From NCBI GenBank assembly GCA_964651505.1, contig CAZYXT010000110.1, positions 1 through 7,747 on the forward strand: a stretch of DNA of 7,747 nucleotides, in the 5' to 3' direction. This document shows, in pieces, positions 1 to 5,018 of this stretch (its first letter is position 1; every line of letters starts with the position of its first letter). Under the pieces are notes generated by a model, which did no database searches, had not been told where the DNA came from, and saw only the letters and a list, made by a program, of their open reading frames with translations. Both the position numbers and the translations under genes were made by a program. This stretch comes from Avisuccinivibrio_A sp964651505 (GTDB lineage: Bacteria > Pseudomonadota > Gammaproteobacteria > Enterobacterales > Succinivibrionaceae).

Positions 1-2
1 CT

Positions 3-164
3 TTAACCGATGAGCAGATGGCCAACCTTACATGCAGTTCTCTTAATTAAAAGGCCGGGACGGCCGTGACGGATCGCACTCAAGACAAGCTTCAGCTTAG
101 CTTGCAGCCTGCGGCGACAAGCATTCGGCCTCTCTTTAAGAAGAGGCCCGGGGTGATTGCATGA
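3..164 (+). pseudogene. Coding-like remnant at the left edge, one in-frame stop
   Basis: One plus-strand frame reads from the window edge to a TAA at 48-50. It then continues as an open stretch of about 37 codons, with a possible GTG start at 66, to a TGA at 162-164. The second part is protein-like, with a basic end (...RPLFKKRPGVIA). Its stop overlaps the ATG of the next reading frame as ATGA (161-164), the arrangement of translationally coupled genes. I do not recognise the product. The position just ahead of a dead tyrosine recombinase suggests either an N-terminal piece of that recombinase or a partner recombinase in a multi-gene module, but this is inference. No good ribosome binding site precedes GTG 66. 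An inverted repeat (127-133 with 142-148) lies in the frame and has no T-run. Confidence 0.25.
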
Positions 165-568
165 GCGAATAGATTATCGCCCTGCTCGATGGGGTGCAGA
201 CGCCTGCAAAGCCTTATTTTTTCTTTGTTTTCATGAAAAAGATGAAAGAGCAAGGCAAGAGGATGTCGATCAACATGCTCAAGGAGATGTGCACTTCTCC
301 GCTGCAGGCTCCTAAGATCTTATCGATTTATTTTGACGCAACAAAATCTCGGGCTAATATCAAGTAAAATCTCGTGCAATCACCCTGGTCACTTGAGCCG
401 GTATCATCTGTTTTAGGCCATAATCAGCTTGAAACGACGCGCGTTTATGCTATTCCTTCGACCGATATGATGCGCAAGGCTATTGAGGCAGGACTGATGT
501 CAGGGCAGGATGAAGAGCCGGACTGGAGGAGCAAAGAAGATTTAATTGCCAAGCACTTCGGGATCTAA
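161..568 (+). pseudogene. Decayed tyrosine recombinase (integrase), C-terminal part
   Basis: A single frame runs from ATG 161 to the TAA at 566-568 and is broken by TAG 170-172 and TAA 365-367. The last intact piece (GTG 374 onward, 64 codons) contains VSSVLGHNQLETTRVYA. This is the end of a tyrosine recombinase catalytic domain: LGH carries the third catalytic histidine position (codon 419-421), and nine residues later comes the nucleophilic tyrosine (codon 446-448), the spacing of XerD-type enzymes. Upstream, residues reading PKILSIYF lie where related enzymes have PHxLRxxF, so the HxxR motif appears lost (H to K, R to S). Together with the two stops this argues for a dead gene rather than a truncated active one. 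Active relatives insert or excise mobile DNA by site-specific recombination. The family call for the last 200 bases is fairly sure; the upstream alignment is by eye and tentative. A short expressed C-terminal peptide from GTG 374 cannot be excluded but has no clear ribosome binding site. Confidence 0.6.
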
Positions 569-611
569 GACAAAAGATCGCATAATCCAAAAGATCGCCT
601 AAATTGCGCCA

Positions 612-645
612 CCTTATAAGGGCAGCTTGCGCTGCCCATTGTTTT
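612..645. terminator. Hairpin downstream of ahpF-like gene, possible two-way terminator
   Basis: GGGCAGC (620-626) and GCTGCCC (631-637) form a perfect 7-bp stem with loop TTGC. On the plus strand it is followed by ATTGTTTT, on the minus strand by TTATAAGG. It lies 24 bases beyond the stop of the minus-strand reductase gene and 52 bases after the recombinase remnant. The U-tracts are short and interrupted, so efficiency may be modest. Confidence 0.5.
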
Positions 646-660
646 GGCGAGATCTTGGGT

Positions 661-2295
661 TTAAGCCGTCTTTTTAAGATAATCCAAGAGCTCTGTGAGA
701 GTCTTGCGGCCAAAACTTACCTCCTGTTCGTTGGTGACCAGACAGGGCACCGACATCACCTTGTAGCGCTCGCGCAGCTTCGGATAGAGGTTGACATCGT
801 AAACCTCGGCGCTGACCTTGTCGCTCAAAGAGGCAATGCGCTGCGCGGCGGTGACTAGATCGGGACACATGGTGCAGGAGAGGGAGATTAAGATCTGAAG
901 CTTGATCTCACTGTCGATGGCCTTGATGGCGGCCAGTTCTTGATCGTCAATCTGCTGCCCAGGGCCTGCGGCATTGTACAATCCCAAAATAAAGGAAGTA
1001 AATTCGTGGCCGCCCGGCACCCCGTGGAAGGCCAGGCCTGTGAAGGCGCCGTCCTTTAAAATCCGCACCAAGGGCAGCTCGGTGCCCTCTGAACCTGTCG
1101 CAACCTCAAGCTTGTCGGTCAAAGCCGAGAGCTCCTGCATGGCATTTAAAAGCTCCCTGCCCTTGTCAGAGCCGTCCGTGACCACTTCCAAGGTCAGCTT
1201 GGAGCTCATGCGCTCGAAAACGGCATTTAACTGAGGCTTCATGTCCTCGCTGATAAAGCTGCCCGACGGGGTATCGGGGGTAAAGGTTGCCCGGCCTTCC
1301 TCGGGAGCCTTGCGGATGGCATTGGGCACCTGCGGCACCAGGCCCGTCTTCTCGTGCATGAGGGCTGCAACCTTTTCCATGGCGCAGGCGGCCAGGGCGC
1401 CGTCGGCCGTGGCGGTTACCACCTGACGCAAAGGCTTGATGCAAATGTCGCCTGCGGCAAAGACGCCCGGGATATTGGTCTGCCGGCACTGATCGGTGAT
1501 GATATAGCCTGACTCGTCCAAGGCAAGCTTGTCTTTGACCAAAGCGGTGTTGGGCACGTAGCCTGCGAAGACGAAGACGCCGAAGGCATCGCCGTCTTGT
1601 GCGGCGTAATCAAAGCTTTGGCCGGTCTTATTGTTGACGATGACCGCCTTGGTGACGCCCATGTCGGTGCCTGCGACTTCTTTTAACTCGTGGTTGAACA
1701 AGACTTTGATCTTGGGGTGGGAGAGGACCTCATCCGCTACAGACTTTGCGCAAGAGAAGCTGTCGCGGCGCACCAGAATGGTGACCTTGGAGGCATAGCG
1801 GGTCAGGAACATCGACTCTTCAGCCGAGGCAAAACCGCCGCCTATGACCAGCAATTCCTTGCCCGTGAAGAACTCGCCGTCGCAGGTGGCGCAATAAGCC
1901 ACGCCGCGGCCGCGAAATTCGTTTTCGCCTGCAAATCCTACCTTGCGGGGGTTGGCGCCCGTGGCAATCAGCACGGCAAAGGCATGCAAAACCCCGCGCT
2001 TGGTGGTGATGGTCTTGATGTCCCCTTCCAAATTGAGATCGGTCACTTCGCTCAACAAAAACTCGGCCCCGAAGTTTTGGGCCTGTCTGCGCATGGTCTC
2101 GGTCAGTGCTTCTCCGGAGGTGCTTTCTACGCCAGGGTAATTGACCACTTCATGGGTGATGGTGATCTGGCCTCCGAACCTGTCCTTTTCCACCACCAAG
2201 ACGCGATAGCGGGCGCGGGCCAGATACAAAGCTGCCGTCAGGCCTGCAGGGCCGCCGCCAACAATGACGGCATCGTATAATTCTTGATTAGCCAT
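661..2295 (-). CDS. ahpF: AhpF-like peroxiredoxin reductase, thioredoxin-reductase domain first
   Basis: This 544-residue flavoprotein probably takes electrons from NAD(P)H through FAD and two disulfide centres to AhpC in the cytoplasm. Residues 1-320 form a thioredoxin-reductase fold: VGGGPAG (12-18) binds FAD, CATC (135-138) is the flavin-proximal redox pair, GGGFASAEE (152-160) belongs to the NAD(P)H site with R176-R177 following, and GVFAAGDI...RQV (277-292) is the second FAD motif. Residues 346-544 match the N-terminal domain of E. coli AhpF: a first thioredoxin fold without cysteines (GHEFTSFILGL, 429-439) and a second with SLSCTMCPD (CxxC at 474-477) and a cis-proline at SVPC (515-518). 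The order is therefore reversed relative to canonical AhpF. This matches the AhpF-homologue family (TIGR03143, from memory) found beside ahpC where canonical ahpF is absent. ATG 2295 is preceded by GAGG about 7 bases upstream. Coenzyme preference is not settled; the two arginines lean towards NADPH. Confidence 0.93.
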   Translation of the reverse strand: MANQELYDAVIVGGGPAGLTAALYLARARYRVLVVEKDRFGGQITITHEVVNYPGVESTSGEALTETMRRQAQNFGAEFLLSEVTDLNLEGDIKTITTKRGVLHAFAVLIATGANPRKVGFAGENEFRGRGVAYCATCDGEFFTGKELLVIGGGFASAEESMFLTRYASKVTILVRRDSFSCAKSVADEVLSHPKIKVLFNHELKEVAGTDMGVTKAVIVNNKTGQSFDYAAQDGDAFGVFVFAGYVPNTALVKDKLALDESGYIITDQCRQTNIPGVFAAGDICIKPLRQVVTATADGALAACAMEKVAALMHEKTGLVPQVPNAIRKAPEEGRATFTPDTPSGSFISEDMKPQLNAVFERMSSKLTLEVVTDGSDKGRELLNAMQELSALTDKLEVATGSEGTELPLVRILKDGAFTGLAFHGVPGGHEFTSFILGLYNAAGPGQQIDDQELAAIKAIDSEIKLQILISLSCTMCPDLVTAAQRIASLSDKVSAEVYDVNLYPKLRERYKVMSVPCLVTNEQEVSFGRKTLTELLDYLKKTA

Positions 2296-2324
2296 TACAT
2301 ATCCTCACGCGGGGATTGAGTGCC

Positions 2325-2357
2325 AAAAAGGCCCCATGCGCCTGCATGAAGCCTTTT
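2325..2357 (-). terminator. Intrinsic terminator/attenuator between ahpC and ahpF-like gene
   Basis: Read on the minus strand, AAAAGGCTTCATGC pairs with GCATGGGGCCTTTTT around the loop AGGC. This gives a 14-bp stem containing two G-U pairs, and the paired U-run continues into TTTTT. The G-U pairs become A-C mismatches if the plus strand is transcribed, so the structure is built for the minus-strand transcript. It sits 36 bases after the ahpC stop and 29 bases before the reductase start. No -10/-35 pair is obvious between it and the downstream gene, so readthrough probably sets a high AhpC to reductase ratio. Confidence 0.82.
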
Positions 2358-2393
2358 AAATCGCTGATTGAACTTAAAAATGAAATCTTATGA

Positions 2394-2957
2394 TTAAAGC
2401 TTGCCTACCAGATCCAAACCGGGCTTTAAGGTGGCCGCATTAGGCTGCCACTTGGCAGGGCAAACCTGATCGCCGTGCTCGTGGACAAATTGCAAAGCCT
2501 GTACGCGGCGCAGCAGCTCGTCGGCATTGCGGCCGATGTTGCCGGCAACTACTTCGTAGGCTGCGATCTTGCCCTCGGGATTTACCACGAAGGTGCCGCG
2601 CTCGGCCAAGCCGTCTTCCTCGATCAAGACTTGGAAGTCGCGGGCCAGACGGTGGTTGGAGTCGGCCAGCATGGGATAGGTGATCTTCTTGATGCGCTCT
2701 GAAGAGTCGTGCCAGGCCTTGTGAACATAGTGGGTGTCGCAAGAGACCGCGTAGATTTCGCAGCCGATGGCCTTGAACTTGTCGTAGTTGTTGCCCAGAT
2801 CTTCAAGCTCGGTGGGGCAGACGAAAGTGAAGTCGGCAGGGTAGAAGAAAAATACCGACCACTTGCCCATGATGTCAGCCTTGGTGATTTCCTTGAAAGC
2901 CTCGTTCTGATAAGCCTGAACCTTGAAATCTGCAACTTCTTTGTTGATTAAAGACAT
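2394..2957 (-). CDS. ahpC: Alkyl hydroperoxide reductase subunit C (2-Cys peroxiredoxin)
   Basis: This cytoplasmic peroxidase reduces hydrogen peroxide, organic hydroperoxides and probably peroxynitrite. At 187 residues it has the length of E. coli AhpC. The active site DFTFVCPTE (42-50) gives T44 and the peroxidatic C47, the third active-site residue R120 lies in LAERGTFVV, and the resolving cysteine is C166 in QVCPAKW. The C-terminus LDLVGKL also matches AhpC. C47 is oxidised to sulfenic acid, forms an intersubunit disulfide with C166 and is reduced again by the flavoprotein encoded just downstream. Family members assemble as decamers of dimers. ATG 2957 is preceded by AGGAG with a 9-base spacer, a strong ribosome binding site. 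Its own promoter (TATAAT at 3037-3042) and the terminator downstream make ahpC the dominant product of the operon. No truncation or odd residue is seen. Confidence 0.98.
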   Translation of the reverse strand: MSLINKEVADFKVQAYQNEAFKEITKADIMGKWSVFFFYPADFTFVCPTELEDLGNNYDKFKAIGCEIYAVSCDTHYVHKAWHDSSERIKKITYPMLADSNHRLARDFQVLIEEDGLAERGTFVVNPEGKIAAYEVVAGNIGRNADELLRRVQALQFVHEHGDQVCPAKWQPNAATLKPGLDLVGKL

Positions 2958-3036
2958 GTGAGTAAACTCCTGATAATTTTGATTCTTTGTTTTTTAAAGC
3001 GAAGACTTAATTGTCCGTCTTGCTTTGTTGAGGGCC

Positions 3037-3042
3037 ATTATA
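3037..3042 (-). promoter_or_regulatory. -10 element of the ahpC promoter
   Basis: The minus strand reads a perfect TATAAT here, predicting a start near 3030 and an untranslated leader of about 70 bases before ahpC. No TTGACA-like -35 lies at 16-18 bases (the position reads AGATAA or AAGATA), which would fit an activator-dependent promoter. I could not make out the OxyR tetramer pattern of ATAG/CTAT blocks with 7-base spacing. Confidence 0.6.
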
Positions 3043-3183
3043 GCCTTTGCAAACAGTCCTTATCTTAAACTTGAGAAACTGTGTTACCTGCTAAGATTTT
3101 GCGATTGAGACAGATTTTTAATCTGCTCTCTTGACTAAAATCAAAGCCTCAGGCAGAGCCCTGCCGCAAGACTTGGACAAAAC

Positions 3184-3213
3184 TTGGTTAAGCTGCGTTT
3201 GCAGGGGTAAGAT
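3184..3213 (+). promoter_or_regulatory. Candidate promoter of the ZIP transporter gene
   Basis: TTGGTT (3184-3189) and TAAGAT (3208-3213) are separated by 18 bases, an acceptable sigma-70 pair, giving a leader of about 25 bases. The -10 is the left part of TAAGATATGCTTA (3208-3220), whose TAAG/CTTA arms could be an operator. The ribosome binding site GGAG (3237-3240) is 5 bases before the ATG. Confidence 0.45.
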
Positions 3214-3245
3214 ATGCTTAAGTTAGGTATCACGTCGGAGTTTTC

Positions 3246-4040
3246 ATGCCCCAATCAGCTTTTGCCTTGGCCGCCATGGGCACGGCCTTTACCTTTGCCA
3301 TGACCGTGCTCGGAGCAAGCGCCGTCTTCTTGTTCAAGCGCCAGCCCTCGCAGCTTTTTACCAAACTTTCCTTGGGCTTTGCCGCAGGCATCATGATCGC
3401 AGCTGCCGTGTGGTCTTTGATAATTCCTGCCATCAAGGCCTGCGAAGACATGGGATTGGCTTTCTCTTATCCTGTGATCATAGGGTTTAGTCTGGGCGTG
3501 GGCTTTTTGATTGCCTTGGACAACATTTTGCCCCACCTGCACGTGGGCTCGGTCAAAGCCGAAGGCCCGGGCGTCCCCTTGAGCAAAAACAGCCTGCTCT
3601 TTTTAGCCGTCACCATCCACAATATCCCCGAAGGCATGGCCGTCGGCATCACTTACGCCACAGCCTCGTTTTTGGGCACCGATGAGGCCATGTCCGCCGC
3701 CGCAGCCTTGGCTTTGGGCATAGGCATTCAAAACATCCCCGAAGGCACCGCCGTCACGCTGCCCATGTATGCCCAGGGCAAAAGCAGGATCAAGGCTTTT
3801 TTGATGGGCGGGTTCTCGGGCATCGTCGAGCCGATCTCGGCGCTGCTGGTGGTCATGGCAGCCTCAAGCTTCTTGTCCGTCATGCCGTGGCTGCTGGCCT
3901 TTTCGGCAGGTGCCATGCTCTACGTGGTGGTCGAAGAATTGATCCCCGCGGCCCATTTGGGCGAGCACAGCGACATAGGCTCGCTGTCGGTCATGGCAGG
4001 CTTTTTGGTGATGATGATCTTGGACACGAGCCTGGGCTGA
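3246..4040 (+). CDS. ZIP-family metal transporter (GufA/ZupT type)
   Basis: This 264-residue inner-membrane protein should import divalent metals such as Zn(II), and possibly Fe(II) or Mn(II), into the cytoplasm. Eight hydrophobic segments can be placed at about 5-29, 41-63, 74-95, 116-139, 147-172, 185-208, 213-233 and 245-262. The ZIP signature is HNIPEG (125-130) in segment 4 and QNIPEG (162-167) in segment 5, which supply the H/N/E and Q/N/E ligands of the binuclear metal site. E195 in segment 6 (GIVEPISALL) and E230-E231 in segment 7 (VVEELIP) are further conserved acids. The Q in segment 5 is the GufA/BbZIP form; E. coli ZupT has H there. The loop between segments 3 and 4 is short, with only H97 and H99, so there is no large histidine-rich metal sensor. 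ATG 3246 follows GGAG at 5 bases. It is transcribed away from ahpC and appears monocistronic. Metal specificity cannot be read from the sequence. Confidence 0.93.
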   Translation: MPQSAFALAAMGTAFTFAMTVLGASAVFLFKRQPSQLFTKLSLGFAAGIMIAAAVWSLIIPAIKACEDMGLAFSYPVIIGFSLGVGFLIALDNILPHLHVGSVKAEGPGVPLSKNSLLFLAVTIHNIPEGMAVGITYATASFLGTDEAMSAAAALALGIGIQNIPEGTAVTLPMYAQGKSRIKAFLMGGFSGIVEPISALLVVMAASSFLSVMPWLLAFSAGAMLYVVVEELIPAAHLGEHSDIGSLSVMAGFLVMMILDTSLG

Positions 4041-4106
4041 CAAGAAGCTCCCGCAGATTAAAGGATCTTGCCTGGCGCATCTTGCTTCCTAAAAGAGGAG
4101 AACGGC

Positions 4107-4343
4107 ATGGCTCTTGGCTTGATGAGGCAAAAACTGCTAAATGAAGACTTTGCGCAGTTTGCGTGGAGGCTCAAACGGCCTGAGCCCCGGGCCTTTATAT
4201 CTTGTTGCCTGCGGCTAACCCACGATTTCCCTGATAGTAAATCACAAGATCCCACCGTTTTTCCCACAGATGCTCAAATACCCCAATCTTCCCTATTGAC
4301 TTTCATAAATGTAAATTATGGCCAAAAATCGCGCCCGCTTTAA
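4107..4343 (+). CDS. Possible small protein of unknown function, 78 residues
   Basis: ATG 4107 is preceded by GAGGAG (4095-4100) with a 6-base spacer, one of the best ribosome binding sites in the window. The open frame MALGLMRQKLLNEDFAQFAW... runs 78 codons to TAA 4341-4343. The first 40 residues look protein-like, with a charged amphipathic start. The second half becomes low in complexity and runs into AT-rich intergenic DNA, so the real product might be shorter or the frame fortuitous. It begins 66 bases after the transporter stop in the same direction and could share its transcript. No family is recognised and no membrane segment or metal motif is clear. A hairpin (4168-4186) lies within the frame. 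Confidence 0.25.
   Translation: MALGLMRQKLLNEDFAQFAWRLKRPEPRAFISCCLRLTHDFPDSKSQDPTVFPTDAQIPQSSLLTFINVNYGQKSRPL
4168..4197 (+). terminator. Weak hairpin, possible transporter terminator
   Basis: GGCTCA (4168-4173) pairs with TGAGCC (4181-4186) over a 7-base loop. It is followed by CCGGGCCTTTATAT, with only three U residues placed 8 bases after the stem. This is the only hairpin I find downstream of the transporter gene on its strand, so it may end that transcript, but it is below normal intrinsic-terminator quality. Confidence 0.3.
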
Positions 4344-4355
4344 TTTTCCAAGTAA

Positions 4356-4368
4356 AATCAATAAGTTA
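4356..4368 (+). promoter_or_regulatory. Consensus IHF binding site
   Basis: AATCAATAAGTTA matches WATCAANNNNTTR at every defined base and is flanked upstream by AT-rich DNA, as is usual for strong IHF sites. IHF bends DNA at promoters, recombination sites and replication origins. There is no nearby gene start for it to regulate, which points to an architectural role with the CCCACA motifs. It is a sequence match only; a chance match in AT-rich DNA remains possible. Confidence 0.5.
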
Positions 4369-4792
4369 ACCTCAATTACCTATCTTGGGGCATTTTTAAG
4401 GATAAAGCCTTAAAAGCCTTCGATCTTATCTTGTGCCCTGAATATCCCACGATGCAATGCGAATGACGCACAAAGTTTCCATATTGGTGCAATGCCTGAT
4501 TTAATAAGGGTTTTATAAATGTCAAATCTTTTTTTGGTAACATTCTTAACATGAGCTTGGGGGCGATGGACAAGCCATTTGCCCACACTTTTGACAAAAT
4601 TCCACAACTTTGCCCACAGCCTTGGGAAAAATAAAAATTAAATCGCTTGCAAAAGGCATAATTACTGTTTTGAAAGCAAAATTTGAGGTTTTTTGACCCT
4701 TAAAACGCGTTCGCAGCGCTCTTAAGCCCTCAAATTGAGGCAAGAAACCCACAATTTTTAGAGTGCAATCTTAAAATTTGCATTTTTTAAAG

Positions 4793-4816
4793 TTTCCCAC
4801 AGTTTTCTGTGGGCAA
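4793..4816. repeat. Inverted pair of CCCACA-core boxes
   Basis: CCCACAG (4796-4802) and CTGTGGG (4807-4813) form a 7-bp inverted repeat around TTTT. Each arm is embedded in a DnaA-box-like 9-mer (TTTCCCACA on plus, TTGCCCACA on minus). Neither strand continues into a U-run, so it is not a typical terminator; a dimeric protein-binding site is more likely. Confidence 0.5.
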
Positions 4817-4847
4817 ACAGTTGGAAAAACCTGAGGAAAGCTGATGG

Positions 4848-4965
4848 TTGCGATTGCAAATGCGGTTCTTAAGCCGTTTTGCAGTCCTAGGGGGCGGGGC
4901 CCCGGGCTGTTATCAGGCCTTCTGCAAAAACTCTGTCTTAAAGGAAAAAGAAAACGTACGGCCCA
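4848..4965. other. Non-coding spacer with GC-rich palindromic island
   Basis: This stretch lies between the AT-rich region and the helicase terminator. It contains GGGGCGGGGCCCCGGGC at 4891-4907, an abrupt GC-only island with the palindrome GGGGCCCC, flanked by otherwise mixed sequence. No gene is convincing here; the plus-strand open frame starting at 4848 is antisense to the end of the helicase gene and is taken as spurious. Confidence 0.3.
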
Positions 4966-4968
4966 CAG

Positions 4969-4997
4969 AGACCAAACCCGGGATGTGTCCCGGGCTT
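4969..4997 (-). terminator. deaD: Intrinsic terminator of the helicase gene
   Basis: On the minus strand, AAGCCCGGGA pairs with TCCCGGGTTT around loop CACA, a 10-bp stem with one G-U pair. TTTGGTCTCT follows, starting within the stem. It begins about 20 bases after the helicase stop. The stem is very GC-rich but the U-tract is imperfect. Confidence 0.6.
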
Positions 4998-5018
4998 GAT
5001 GGAGAGGAATGCGAAATC

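Larger units (their letters stand above)
4210..4847. other. AT-rich intergenic region with clustered CCCACA-core 9-mers
   Basis: No convincing protein or structural RNA gene is seen over most of this stretch. It holds TTTCCCACA at 4260-4268 and 4793-4801, TTGCCCACA at 4579-4587, 4610-4618 and (minus strand) 4808-4816, AAACCCACA at 4745-4753 and AATTCCACA at 4598-4606. These resemble the DnaA box TTATCCACA, with mismatches mainly at positions 3 and 4, and none is perfect. Three of them lie within 40 bases (4579-4618), and the two outer ones start 31 bases apart, close to three helical turns. A consensus IHF site is at 4356-4368. The composition is suitable for duplex opening. The whole could be an origin-like or DnaA-binding locus, or an operator array for another protein. 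Overlapping minus-strand frames of 65-73 codons in the region look fortuitous. Confidence 0.45.

Noticed and set aside
127..148. 7-bp inverted repeat GGCCTCT/AGAGGCC as a terminator
   Set aside because: It lies in a coding-like frame and no U-run follows on either strand.
1690..2280. A 196-codon plus-strand frame opposite the reductase gene
   Set aside because: It is the antisense of conserved FAD and NAD(P)H motifs and has no independent homology that I can recognise.
3030..3100. Possible OxyR site upstream of ahpC
   Set aside because: ATAA and CTAT blocks exist near the -10 but are 16 bases apart, and the four-block pattern with 7-base spacing is missing.
4591..4619. TTGACA at 4591 as a promoter -35
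   Set aside because: No -10-like hexamer lies at 16-18 bases; that position is occupied by a CCCACA box.
4376..4752. Overlapping minus-strand open frames of 65-73 codons in the AT-rich intergenic region
   Set aside because: They overlap each other, lack good ribosome binding sites, show no recognisable family and have irregular composition.
4186..4994. Recurrent CCCGGG strings as a repeat family
   Set aside because: The flanking sequences do not align with each other; one is a terminator stem and the others look like isolated GC runs.
4041..5018. Structural RNA gene (RNase P, tmRNA, SRP, tRNA) in the long intergenic stretch
   Set aside because: None of the conserved signatures of these RNAs was found; a GAGGAAAG near 4834 is not followed by the RNase P core.
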